NCBI RefSeq assembly: GCF_029714285.1
Contig: NZ_CP121662.1
Coordinates: 3,751,501 to 3,815,500 of the forward strand
Length of the DNA: 64,000 bases
Source of the DNA: Rhizobium sp. CB3090
Lineage (GTDB): Bacteria > Pseudomonadota > Alphaproteobacteria > Rhizobiales > Rhizobiaceae
Direction of reading: 5' to 3'
Under the pieces are notes generated by a model. That model worked only from the letters and a program-made list of their open reading frames with translations, ran no database searches and had not been told where the DNA came from. Positions 1 to 8,490 of the stretch are shown here, in pieces (position 1 is the stretch's first letter; each line of letters starts with the position of its first letter). The translations under genes and the position numbers were made by a program.

Positions 1-1399
1 CCAGGATCGCCTGCGCCTCGCCATAGAGCTTGTTCTGTGCCGCCGGATCGGCGGTTAGCTGAATCTTCTTCATCAACTCGTTGAAGACCGGGTTCTTATA
101 ATTGAAATAATAGGGTTCGCGCGAATAGATGTCGATGTCCAGCGGCTCTGCATGAGCGACGATGGTCATGTCGTAATCGCGGCCGGTGAAGACGTCCTGC
201 ACCCATTTTGCCGGAAATTCCGTCGGCTCGATGTTCATGGTGACGCCGATATCGGCAAACATCGCCTGCATCACCTGGGCGCTTCTAGGGGCATATGCCA
301 TCTGCGGCGTCTTGATGGTGAAGGTGAAGCCGTTAGGATAGCCCGCCTCGGCAAGCAGCGCCTTGGCCTTGGCTTGGTTGTAAGGCAGCGTTCCCGTCAG
401 GTCTTGATATCCTGGGTCGTTCGGCGTGTAGTGACTGCCGATCGCCGTGCCGAAACCGGACCAGGCGCCGTCGATGATCGTCTTGCGATCGAGCGCCATC
501 ATCAGGGCCTGGCGCACGCGCTTGTCGTCGAAGGGTTTGCGTGTGTTGTTCATGCCGGCGACCACCTTGAGCTCGGTATTGCCGATCTTAGTCATCAGCC
601 GCGCATTGCCGTCGAAAGAGCTCATCAGCTCGGGTGCCGCGAATTCCGGAAAGGCATCGAGATCGCCGGCCTTCAGCGCCGCTGCTTCCGCCTGCGGATC
701 GGAGATGAAGCGGAAAGTCACCTTGTCGAGCTTCACGTCGACGGACTTGTTCCAGTAGTCTGGATTCTTCACAAGCTCTACATGGTCGCCTTTGGCCCAG
801 GCCGAGAATTTGAATGGCCCGGTGCCGACAGGCGTCGTCTTGTCGTCTGCGGCAGATTTCGGACCGACCATGACCGAAGACGGCCAGCCGAGCCAATAGA
901 GCAGGCTGCCGGTCGGAGAGGAGAGATGCAGCACCAGCGTTTCGGGGTCTGGCGTGTCGATCGAGGCGATGGTGGCGAAGAACCGCTTCTGCGGATTGAC
1001 GGATTTGCCGTCGCGAGCGCGGTCGAGCGCGAATTTCGCGGCCGTCGCATCGAAGGGCTCCCCGTCATGGAATTTAACGCCGGTCTGCAGCTTGAATGTA
1101 TAGGTGAGGCCGTCGGGCGAAATATCCCAGCTTTTCGCGAGCTGCGGCACGATCTTGCCGCTCTCGTCGATGGCGACCAGCCCCTCGAAGATGTTCTGCC
1201 AGGTCACCTGGCCGATCGCGACGGGCGCGGCGATCGTCGGGTCGAGGCCGGTGGGCTCTACGCTCATGCCGATATTCAGTGTCGTCTTGGCCGCTTCGGC
1301 CGGCGCCATGCCCAGCATCAGCAGCCCGGCCGACATTGCGGTGCCATAGGCCAGACAGCGAGCAAAATCGCTGAGCCTCGGACGTAAAATTTTGGTCAT
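1..1399 (-). CDS. ABC transporter substrate-binding protein, family 5 (peptide/opine type), partial
   Basis: This is the periplasmic solute-binding subunit of a peptide/nickel/opine-type ABC importer (SBP_bac_5 family). The gene reads leftward from an ATG at 1399 and stays open to the window edge, so about 466 residues are present and probably a few dozen C-terminal residues are missing. Residues 1-36 form a signal peptide (basic start, hydrophobic core, cut near APAEA-A). The mature protein begins with the family pattern of a beta-strand followed by EPTGLDPT, then a WQNIFEGLV helix and an FKLQTGVKFHDGEPFDA segment typical of DppA/OppA-like proteins. The permease and ATPase genes, if present, lie outside the window to the left. 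The substrate cannot be predicted from sequence. Its long antisense frame (152-1387) is a shadow. Confidence 0.9.
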   Translation of the reverse strand, partial: MTKILRPRLSDFARCLAYGTAMSAGLLMLGMAPAEAAKTTLNIGMSVEPTGLDPTIAAPVAIGQVTWQNIFEGLVAIDESGKIVPQLAKSWDISPDGLTYTFKLQTGVKFHDGEPFDATAAKFALDRARDGKSVNPQKRFFATIASIDTPDPETLVLHLSSPTGSLLYWLGWPSSVMVGPKSAADDKTTPVGTGPFKFSAWAKGDHVELVKNPDYWNKSVDVKLDKVTFRFISDPQAEAAALKAGDLDAFPEFAAPELMSSFDGNARLMTKIGNTELKVVAGMNNTRKPFDDKRVRQALMMALDRKTIIDGAWSGFGTAIGSHYTPNDPGYQDLTGTLPYNQAKAKALLAEAGYPNGFTFTIKTPQMAYAPRSAQVMQAMFADIGVTMNIEPTEFPAKWVQDVFTGRDYDMTIVAHAEPLDIDIYSREPYYFNYKNPVFNELMKKIQLTADPAAQNKLYGEAQAIL

Positions 1400-1524
1400 C
1401 TCAGTTCCCTTGCTGCGGCTCGTGACACCGGTTTCCCTCCGGCATAAGGCCAATTTTCAAAATACTATCATCTTGTCGGGTCGAAATAGATCAGTGCCCA
1501 GGTCCTGCATGGGCACATCTCCGG

Positions 1525-2523
1525 CTAGGCCTCGCAATCCGGAAAGCGGTCCCGCCAGGCCGGCAGCGCGCCTTCGACGGGCAGCGCCGTCGCCTCATAG
1601 ACGCCCCGGGCAATGGCGCGCGCCATGACGATGGCGGCGAGATGGCAGAGTTCCATGAAGCTTTGCAGGTCGTCTCTCTGGTGTTTGCCCGTCGACGCGG
1701 CAAAAACCGTGTCGCCGTCGAGCGGCAGATGCGTGGGCAAGAGTGCGCGGGCAAATCCGTCATGGCCGCAGATCGACAACCGGTGCGCTTCCGCCTTGGT
1801 CAACGCCGCATCGGTGACGATGGCGCCGATCGTTGTTGCCGTCACATTCGCGCCCTTCAGCCGGAGGTGCGAGTCGATGGTTTCGGGCATGCCGAGGCCG
1901 CCGAATTCGTCGCCGATCTCGAAGGGTGCGGCCCAGAAATGCGGTCCTTCGCCAATGGTCGCCGAACCCAACGCATTGACGGCGACGATGGCCGCGATCC
2001 TGTGTCCCTGGCTGCTGGTGGCGCTGGCCGAGCCGAGGCCGCCCTTGACGGTCGCTGTCGTCGCACCCGTGCCGGCGCCGACGGTGCCGAGTGGAAAGGT
2101 GCCCTTGCCTGCGGCCTTGAAGGCGGCGTAACCCATGTCGCGATAGGGCGAATGCAGACCCCAATCCTTGTTGCCGCCGTTGATGAGATCGAAAAGGATC
2201 GCCTGCGGCACCAGCGGCACGCGCGCGGTGCCGACCTGCAGGCCGCGGCCGATATCGCGCAAGCCCGCCTGCACGCCACCCGCCGCATCGAGCCCGAAGG
2301 CCGAGCCCCCCGATAAAACCAGCCCGTCGACCACATTGACCGTCATCGCGGGATCGAGCAAGGCCGTGTCGCGTCCGCCCGGTGCGCCGCCGAGCACGGA
2401 GCAGGAGGCGACCGCCGGCTCATCGAAGATGATGGCGGTGACGCCGGAGCCAAGCGCAAGATCGGTGCAATGACCGACAGAGACGCCTTCGATATCGGCC
2501 ATAAGATTGAGGAGATCAGCCAA
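1525..2523 (-). CDS. P1 family peptidase (DmpA/BapA-like, S58)
   Basis: This is a member of the DmpA/BapA N-terminal nucleophile family, which self-cleaves and removes N-terminal residues from peptides, often D-amino-acid or beta-amino-acid peptides. The protein is about 332 residues, the usual length. It opens with the family signature DIEGVSVGHCTD, then has the GG-rich LSGGSAFGLDAAGG segment and a TGATTATVKGGLGSAS stretch close to where the nucleophile region is expected. A TTG start at 2523 is preferred because AAGGA lies seven bases upstream and the protein then begins just before the conserved DIEGV motif. An upstream in-frame ATG at 2577 lacks an obvious ribosome site. It follows the partial peptide-binding protein on the same strand (125-base gap), fitting a peptide-uptake and cleavage pairing. 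Confidence 0.85.
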   Translation of the reverse strand: MADLLNLMADIEGVSVGHCTDLALGSGVTAIIFDEPAVASCSVLGGAPGGRDTALLDPAMTVNVVDGLVLSGGSAFGLDAAGGVQAGLRDIGRGLQVGTARVPLVPQAILFDLINGGNKDWGLHSPYRDMGYAAFKAAGKGTFPLGTVGAGTGATTATVKGGLGSASATSSQGHRIAAIVAVNALGSATIGEGPHFWAAPFEIGDEFGGLGMPETIDSHLRLKGANVTATTIGAIVTDAALTKAEAHRLSICGHDGFARALLPTHLPLDGDTVFAASTGKHQRDDLQSFMELCHLAAIVMARAIARGVYEATALPVEGALPAWRDRFPDCEA

Positions 2524-2837
2524 TGAAAAATCCTTCGCTTTTCGAAGCGCGAGGTCGTCATGGCGATAGGATCGCAAAGAGGGGAAAAAGACAAGATGGG
2601 GTTGCGGCGATTGGCTGTGTCAGAGGCCGACCCTCGTGCTTCGAGGTTGCGCCCCTTCGACAAGCTCAGGGCGCTCCGCACTTCAGCATGAGGGCGGGAG
2701 TGCGGCGAATCGATGAAAAGCCTATGCGCCGGCTTGGTGCGAGAGACCAGCCCTCATGGCGAGGAGGCCTATAAGGCCGTCCCGAACCACGAGGGCGGGT
2801 GATGTGATGATGTAAGGAAAACAACCAAACCGATCCA
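2524..2837. repeat. Intergenic stretch holding a dispersed palindromic repeat (about 2630-2801)
   Basis: This gap holds no convincing gene. Its right part, about 2630-2801, consists of nested inverted repeats: a gcgcccttcgacaagctcag-type arm near 2650, and a block from ccctcatgg (2751) to gagggcgggtg (2791-2801). The same block recurs at 22243-22291, with identical outer arms and a diverged centre, so this is a copy of a dispersed intergenic element. Comparable elements are common in rhizobial genomes. The element lies between divergent transcription on the left and the end of a small leftward gene on the right. Confidence 0.6.
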
Positions 2838-3032
2838 TCAAACGTGGATCGGCTTGGCCTGTTGGCGGGTGAGGAGATCGCGGATGGCGAGCTTGACCTC
2901 GTCCGCGCTTCTGAAACGCTGCTCGTCCAGATCGTGGACGTGGTACTTCACTGCGATGAACTTCAGCCGGTCTTCATCCGGGATAACGATGCCGACGGGA
3001 ACGCCAGCATATTCGATGACTTGTTTCTTCAT
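2838..3032 (-). CDS. Small hypothetical protein, 64 residues
   Basis: This is a 64-residue protein of unknown function. The ATG at 3032 is chosen because a GGGAG ribosome site sits eight bases upstream; a longer in-frame reading to 3056 lacks this. The sequence starts MKKQVIEYAGVPVGIVIPD and ends with a helix rich in R, D and K, with a short beta-hairpin-like first half. It has no signal peptide or membrane segment. It stands alone between a repeat element and a gene-poor gap. I recognise it only as the kind of short conserved cytoplasmic protein seen in rhizobia. Confidence 0.6.
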   Translation of the reverse strand: MKKQVIEYAGVPVGIVIPDEDRLKFIAVKYHVHDLDEQRFRSADEVKLAIRDLLTRQQAKPIHV

Positions 3033-3543
3033 AAAAAATACTCCCTCCGCGCCCAAGCGGCGCAGACATGGCGAATTGACTGTTTGAATCCGATAAGGGG
3101 ACGAACGTCACATTCGACAGCACGGGCGGGAGAGTACGCCCGAGCGGTCATGGCCAAGCACGGACCGCCCAAGGATCGAAGCGATGACTATAGAATTCAG
3201 CATGTCACTTCCTTAGTTGGCGTTGTACTTGTGTGGGCTCCGACGACGGAACCCGTGAGCTGGCATGTTATTATCTACAAACTTAGTAGAGAATAACAAT
3301 TTCATCTCCAGAAACATATTCCGAAAGATGTCAAAATGTCGGCGATCAGGAAAATAAAATTCCGTATTAGGCTAAGTTGCGAGAAAGACCACATCAACTT
3401 CTCGCGACCTCCCGTCCCGGAAGCGGCATTGCCGATCACCGTTCCACAAATAGGAATTGGAATGAGATTCGACAATGCCCCGAGAGGATTAAAATCGGTT
3501 CATCACGAAATCTTCTCAAGGATGAACGCCCGAGAAAATGGGC
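3033..3543. other. Gene-poor intergenic region of about 510 bp
   Basis: No supported gene was found here. The base composition is more AT-rich between about 3180 and 3400 than in the flanking genes. An open frame at 3336-3581 on the plus strand has no clear ribosome site, overlaps the end of the aminotransferase fusion gene, and looks like chance. The left end must contain the promoter of the small leftward gene that begins at 3032. Confidence 0.5.
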
Positions 3544-6471
3544 CTAAAAGCCGTCTTCCAACGCCTTTTCCAGGGCTTTGACGAAGAAATCTGCGCTTCT
3601 TGCGGAAAGACAAAGCGGCGGCTTTATCTTCAACACATTCAGGTGATCGCCGGTCGGCTGCATGATGACGCCGAGCTCCAGCAGCCGTTCGCAGATAGCG
3701 GCCGTTTCCTCCGTGGCGGGCGTCAGCGTCTCGTGGTCGCGAACGAATTCGACGCCGAGATAGAGACCCATGCCGTGCACGGCACCGATCAGCCGGAAAT
3801 GGTCCATCAGCGAGATCAGCCCCGCCTTCAGGTGGTCGCCGATGATTCGGGCATTCTCCTGCAGGCCTTCGTCCTTCATGATGTCCAGCACGGTCAGGCC
3901 GATGACCGAACTCACCGGACTGCCGCCGGCCGACGAGAAGAAATAGCCCTCTTTCTCCAGGGATTCGGCAATCTCCCGCCTGGTGATGACGGCGCCGAGC
4001 GGATGGCCGTTGCCCATGCCCTTGGCGACGGTGATGATCTCGGGCACGACGTCCTGGCTCTCGAAGCCCCAGAAATGATGGCCGAGCCGCCCGTAACCCA
4101 CCTGTACCTCGTCGGCAATGCAGAGGCCGCCCCGTTTCCGGACGGCGGCGTAGACATCGGCAAGATAGCCACGCGGCAGGGCGATGCCGCCGGCATTGCC
4201 ATAGACTGCTTCTGCAATGAAACCCGCGACACCCTCGCCTTTCTCATCCATAGTCTCCAGCAGGGTCGTAACGCCGGCCACGTAGTCCGCAGCCGAATCC
4301 GGACCGCGGAAGGGGCCGCGATAGGTGTTGGGCGAAACGAGCGGATGCACCCAGTCCGGTCGCGTCGTCAACGCTTGCGGATTGTCGGCAATGGAGGTGG
4401 AGACGGCATCGCTCGCCACTGTCCAGCCGTGATAGGCCTCCAGCAGGCACAGCATGTTTTTCTTTCCCGTATGCGCCCAGGCAAGCCGGATGGCGAGATC
4501 ATTAGCCTCGGAACCGCTGTTGACGAAGAAGACGCTATCGAGACCGTCCGGCGCCAAGGCCGCCAAACGCTCCGAAAATTCGGCAACGGCGGCATAATGG
4601 AAGCGGGAGTTGGTGTTGAGCCGTGACCATTGCTGCTCGATAGCCGCCGTCAGCCGTGGATGCGCGTGGCCGAGCATGGTCACGTTGTTGACCATATCGA
4701 GATAGGCGCGGCCTTCCGTGTCGAACACGAATTCATGCCAGCCGCGCTCGATCTGCGGCGGAACGTCGTAGTAATGCTTTTGCGGCTTGGCAAAATGCGC
4801 TTCGCGCTGGGTCAGAAGTGCGGCGCTGTCCAGCCGAGGCGCTTCGCAGGCCTGATTGAGAAGCAGGACGGGCGAGGGGCAGATGGCCGACCAGCCATCG
4901 GCCTGATGAGCGGTGGCAAAAAGCGGCGGCACCAGCCCAGGGACGCGGCAGAGCTGCACGCGCAGTCCGCCGACGGCCGAGCCTTCGCTGCCGATCGTGC
5001 CGATGATCGCCCCTTGCTCCGCCCCGGCGCCCTCTTCCAGCGCGCACTCGACGCCATCGAGATGCAGGCTGACGGCTTCGCCCACCAGAACGAGATGCTG
5101 GCCGTGCCATTGGATGCGCCCGGCAAAAGGGGCCGTGACCGTCGCGCCGGCGGGCAGGCAGATATCGCTATGCAACGCGAAATTCTGCGGCGGCGTCATG
5201 CTGAGAAGATCGGCATGCGACAGACGGAATTCGCCGTAGCGGGTCGCAGCCGAGCCGGAGGCGATCGCCGCCTTGGCGAGCAGCCGCCAGTCCATGTCGG
5301 GCTTCAGCCAGTTGCCGTCGACGAAATGCGGGCTGATCGCCGAGAGATCGACGGCGGCAATATGATCCGAAGCGATATCCGGTAGCAAGGCAGACCAGCC
5401 TTCGGTGGCGAGCGGAGCGATATCGATGCCTGCGGCCCGCAGGATCGCCGCTTCCATCACCTCCGGCTGCGCGCCGGTGGCAACGTCGAAAATCTCGCGC
5501 TCGAGTTCCAGATTGCCGCGCACATAATCATTGTCGGGGTCGATGGCGAGCTGCTGCTCGCCGCTGGCCGCAAGGATCACGGCGCGGGCGACGATCAGCG
5601 GCCACAGCGCCTTCAATTCGGCTTCCCTGAGCGGATAGATCGCGTGATAGGCCTTGATGGCAGGGAGAATGTAGAAAGGGTCGCCTTCGGCATGATGGAG
5701 CAGCGAGGCGCAGGTGACGGCGAGATCCCCCACCAGCCAGCCCTGGATGATGTCGCCGAAATCGATCACCCCATCCGGGATAGGTTGCCCATGCGCATCC
5801 GGTTGGCTGACGACATTGTCGCCGGTGACGTCGTGATGCACGGGCTGCACGCGAAGCGCGCTCGCAAGCGGTTGGATGCGCTTGACGGCCGCAACCATTG
5901 CCTTGGCGATGCGGTCGCGCGCTTCGTGATCGGTGATGGCCGACAGCAGCTGCACGGCAACCGGTCCCGCCCGACGCAGGTCCCATTGCAGGCTGCGATG
6001 GAGACCGGGATGTTCGAAATCCGCGAGATCACGGGCGAGCCGTCCCGAAAGGGCACCCAGCGCCGAGACGGAGGCAACGGGCAGATGCTTGCGCCGCGTC
6101 AACGACTGACCGGGGAGATAGCTGAGCAGCCGGACGAGATAATCCTGCTCGCGAATGGTGACGACGAGAATGTCGCGGCCGCTCAGCGAGGGCACGATAT
6201 TGGGCACGCGCGGCGCATCGGGCTTGGCATGCAGATGGCGGATGGCGGCGTTCTGCGCCTCCAGTTCGACCGTGTCGTATTCCGTCCGGCAGATCTTCAG
6301 AACATAGCTGTTGTCACCCGCGTCGATGCGGTAGTTGCGGTCCTGCTGGCTGCCGAGTTCGGTGATCGCTCCGGCCAGGCCATAATGCGTCTGCAAGATC
6401 TCCGCCGCTGCCTCCGGCGTGGTCTCCGGTCTTGGCAGTTGCATACGATTGACAAGCGCGGCGTCGGTCAT
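3544..6471 (-). CDS. Three-domain fusion: APH-type kinase, M23-like domain, class III aminotransferase
   Basis: This is a 975-residue fusion. Residues about 30-330 form an aminoglycoside/choline-kinase-like phosphotransferase, with HHDVTGDNV (the catalytic loop HxDxxxxN) and VIDFGDI (Mg-binding DFGD). Residues about 420-540 resemble the beta-rich M23 peptidase/lipoyl-like fold. Residues about 560-975 are a class III PLP aminotransferase, with VNSGSEAND, CIADEVQVGYGR and the Schiff-base lysine K817 in VAKGMGNG. The separate mammalian counterparts are hydroxylysine kinase and the phospho-lyases for phosphohydroxylysine or phosphoethanolamine. A kinase plus phospho-lyase route for a hydroxylated amine is therefore the best inference. 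The ATG at 6471 follows a G-rich ribosome site and removes 20 extra residues of the longest frame. It appears to be transcribed alone. Confidence 0.88.
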   Translation of the reverse strand: MTDAALVNRMQLPRPETTPEAAAEILQTHYGLAGAITELGSQQDRNYRIDAGDNSYVLKICRTEYDTVELEAQNAAIRHLHAKPDAPRVPNIVPSLSGRDILVVTIREQDYLVRLLSYLPGQSLTRRKHLPVASVSALGALSGRLARDLADFEHPGLHRSLQWDLRRAGPVAVQLLSAITDHEARDRIAKAMVAAVKRIQPLASALRVQPVHHDVTGDNVVSQPDAHGQPIPDGVIDFGDIIQGWLVGDLAVTCASLLHHAEGDPFYILPAIKAYHAIYPLREAELKALWPLIVARAVILAASGEQQLAIDPDNDYVRGNLELEREIFDVATGAQPEVMEAAILRAAGIDIAPLATEGWSALLPDIASDHIAAVDLSAISPHFVDGNWLKPDMDWRLLAKAAIASGSAATRYGEFRLSHADLLSMTPPQNFALHSDICLPAGATVTAPFAGRIQWHGQHLVLVGEAVSLHLDGVECALEEGAGAEQGAIIGTIGSEGSAVGGLRVQLCRVPGLVPPLFATAHQADGWSAICPSPVLLLNQACEAPRLDSAALLTQREAHFAKPQKHYYDVPPQIERGWHEFVFDTEGRAYLDMVNNVTMLGHAHPRLTAAIEQQWSRLNTNSRFHYAAVAEFSERLAALAPDGLDSVFFVNSGSEANDLAIRLAWAHTGKKNMLCLLEAYHGWTVASDAVSTSIADNPQALTTRPDWVHPLVSPNTYRGPFRGPDSAADYVAGVTTLLETMDEKGEGVAGFIAEAVYGNAGGIALPRGYLADVYAAVRKRGGLCIADEVQVGYGRLGHHFWGFESQDVVPEIITVAKGMGNGHPLGAVITRREIAESLEKEGYFFSSAGGSPVSSVIGLTVLDIMKDEGLQENARIIGDHLKAGLISLMDHFRLIGAVHGMGLYLGVEFVRDHETLTPATEETAAICERLLELGVIMQPTGDHLNVLKIKPPLCLSARSADFFVKALEKALEDGF

Positions 6472-6624
6472 GGCACCCCCGGATGGTTCATCTGCGTCGA
6501 CACTAAACCATTCCGCCCAAAAGAAAATCACCGAAAACGAATAGAGTGATCTAACGTTAAGACGGAAGATAGGCTCCCGATTACGCCTGCCTAGAGGCTC
6601 CAGCTTTTGAATCTGGAGCGGAAC

Positions 6625-7185
6625 TCACTCAACCTCGATTGAATAGCTGCAGCCGGCAAGCGTCTTGCCGGGATGGTTGATATCGGTCGAGACGTCGAGG
6701 GCGATTCGCGTATGCAGCACCGTGTCGGAATTCTCCAACTGCTCCTTCTTGGAGAAGATCTCCCTTTCGGCAAGGAATTTGTCGAACCTGTCGACCGCGG
6801 CGGTGACATCCAGTTGCTTGGCAATAGGATGCGGATCGGCCTCATCGAGTAGGGCCAGGGGGCCGGAGGAGGCGAAGGCAATCCTGTCGGTTTGTCGCCC
6901 GAAAACGGTGATCGGCTTCGCCAGCTTGAATTCCCGTAGTAGGAGGCTATTCGAAGGTTGCTCGGTAATCCCGAACCGTCTCATCGCCTCATTGCTCTCC
7001 GGTCCGGTCAGCCACATGGCAAAGCCATTGTAGCTTGGCACGTCGTATGTCGTGCATTCGATCAGCTTGGCGAGATCGATCTTCGTAGGGTCTTCTTCCG
7101 AGGTCATCGCGGCAGTCGACACCTGTGTGCTCACAAGGATAGCAAGGGCCGAAAGCGACAGGATTCTATCCAGATATGATCGCAT
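6625..7185 (-). CDS. Secreted hypothetical protein, 186 residues
   Basis: This is an exported protein of unknown function. The ATG at 7185 is preceded by a strong GGAGGAGG ribosome site; an in-frame TTG five codons upstream overlaps that site and is rejected. Residues 1 to about 25 are a signal peptide (MRSYLDRILSL then a hydrophobic run, likely cut near VSTAA). The mature part has two well-separated cysteines (ECTTYDV near the start and AGCSYSI near the end) that could form a disulfide. It ends with a beta-rich segment. I recognise no domain. The gene lies between purU and the aminotransferase fusion on the same strand, but the gaps (267 and 153 bp) argue for its own promoter. Confidence 0.7.
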   Translation of the reverse strand: MRSYLDRILSLSALAILVSTQVSTAAMTSEEDPTKIDLAKLIECTTYDVPSYNGFAMWLTGPESNEAMRRFGITEQPSNSLLLREFKLAKPITVFGRQTDRIAFASSGPLALLDEADPHPIAKQLDVTAAVDRFDKFLAEREIFSKKEQLENSDTVLHTRIALDVSTDINHPGKTLAGCSYSIEVE

Positions 7186-7328
7186 TTTCCTCCTCCGCAA
7201 CCTCCAAGCGACTCTATATCGGCCGCATTAAATCGCAATTTGGCGGGAAAAGGAAATAGTGCCCTTCGGATCAATCGCGCGTTTTCGAATGCGTGTCACT
7301 GGCCGTTTGAAACGGCGCATCCGAATAC

Positions 7329-7358
7329 CCGCTTGCAAGTGGAATGACCTGCAAGCGG
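7329..7358. terminator. Inverted repeat downstream of purU
   Basis: A perfect 9-base inverted repeat, CCGCTTGCA (7329-7337) and TGCAAGCGG (7350-7358), is separated by 12 bases. It lies about 95 bp past the end of the leftward purU gene and upstream of the secreted protein gene. No U-run follows on either strand, so it may be a Rho-assisted stop, a processing hairpin or an operator. Confidence 0.35.
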
Positions 7359-7452
7359 ATAAGAGGCTCTATGTTCAAAAGACCGAGGCGGCCTGTGCGC
7401 CTTCAACGAACGCGCGGCGCTCCAAGCGTTTTCGCCGGGCGCCGCGGGCGTT

Positions 7453-8337
7453 TCACCCCATGCGTTCCGAGGCATAGCTCCCCGGGCTTGCCGGGAAGAC
7501 GATGGTGCGGTTGCCGTTGAGGAAGGTGCGGTAGTGGATATGGGCATGGATGGCCCGCGCCAGCACCTGGCTTTCGACATCGCGGCCGATCGAGACATAG
7601 TCTTCCGCCGATTGCGCATGCGTGATGCGGGCCGTGTCCTGCTCGATGATCGGACCTTCGTCGAGATCGCCGGTGACGTAATGGGCCGTCGCGCCGATCA
7701 GCTTGACGCCGCGCTCATAGGCCTGCTTGTAGGGATTGGCGCCCTTGAAGCTCGGCAGGAAGGAATGGTGGATGTTGATGATCTTGCCCGACATCTTCTT
7801 GCACAGCGCATCCGACAGCACCTGCATGTAGCGGGCCAGCACGATCAGCTCCGTGCCGGTCTGCTCGACGAGATCCAAAAGCTGGGCTTCGGCCTGCGGC
7901 TTGTTGTCCTTCGTCACCTTGATGTGGTGGAAGGGGATGTCGTGATTGACGACCACCTTCTGGTAATCGAAATGGTTGGAGACGACGCCGACGATGTCGA
8001 TCGGCAGCGCGCCGATCTTCCAGCGATAGAGCAGGTCGTTGAGGCAATGGCCGAAGCGCGACACCATCAACAGCACCTTCATGCGCTTCTGCGCGTCATA
8101 GATCTCGGCATCCATCTCGAATTTTTCGGCGACCGGCTTGAAGCCTTCGACCAGCTTCTGCTGGTTGACGCCTTCCTCGGAGATGAAGGAGACGCGCATG
8201 AAGAACTTGCCGGTATCGAGATCGTCGAACTGGCTGGAATCGACGATGTTGCAGCCTTGGTCGGCCAGATAATTCGCTATCGCCGCAACGATCCCACGCG
8301 TCGATTTGCAGGATACCCGTAGAACATAGCTCTTCAT
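7453..8337 (-). CDS. purU: Formyltetrahydrofolate deformylase
   Basis: PurU hydrolyses 10-formyl-tetrahydrofolate to formate and tetrahydrofolate, balancing the one-carbon pool and supplying formate for purine synthesis. The protein is 294 residues, normal for the family. The N-terminal ACT domain (about 1-85) begins YVLRVSCKSTRGIVAAIANYL. The C-terminal formyltransferase-like domain contains RFGHCLNDLLYR, LARYMQVLSD and the catalytic-site stretch INIHHSFLPSFKGANPY, followed by GATAHYVT. The start at 8337 is preferred over a longer frame to 8463 because it follows an AGGGAAGAG-type ribosome site and begins at the ACT strand. It is a monocistronic leftward gene. Confidence 0.96.
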   Translation of the reverse strand: MKSYVLRVSCKSTRGIVAAIANYLADQGCNIVDSSQFDDLDTGKFFMRVSFISEEGVNQQKLVEGFKPVAEKFEMDAEIYDAQKRMKVLLMVSRFGHCLNDLLYRWKIGALPIDIVGVVSNHFDYQKVVVNHDIPFHHIKVTKDNKPQAEAQLLDLVEQTGTELIVLARYMQVLSDALCKKMSGKIINIHHSFLPSFKGANPYKQAYERGVKLIGATAHYVTGDLDEGPIIEQDTARITHAQSAEDYVSIGRDVESQVLARAIHAHIHYRTFLNGNRTIVFPASPGSYASERMG

Positions 8338-8490
8338 GTCTCTTCCCTCGTAAGGCGGCTCATCGTTTGCCGCTCGCTTATAGCAATCGAAAGGCACGGG
8401 AAAGCCTCCCGCCCATTCCTCGAGACAGAGCTTAAGATAGGTGGCGGAAAAAGCCGTTCCCATTGCGCCTTCCGACAGCGCATCCCCGCC

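Noticed and set aside
152..1387. 411-codon plus-strand open frame at the left edge
   Set aside because: It is antisense to a clear solute-binding protein gene with a signal peptide and conserved motifs.
3336..3581. 81-codon plus-strand open frame in the gap before the aminotransferase fusion
   Set aside because: It lacks a ribosome site, overlaps the 3' end of the opposite gene and has no recognisable features.
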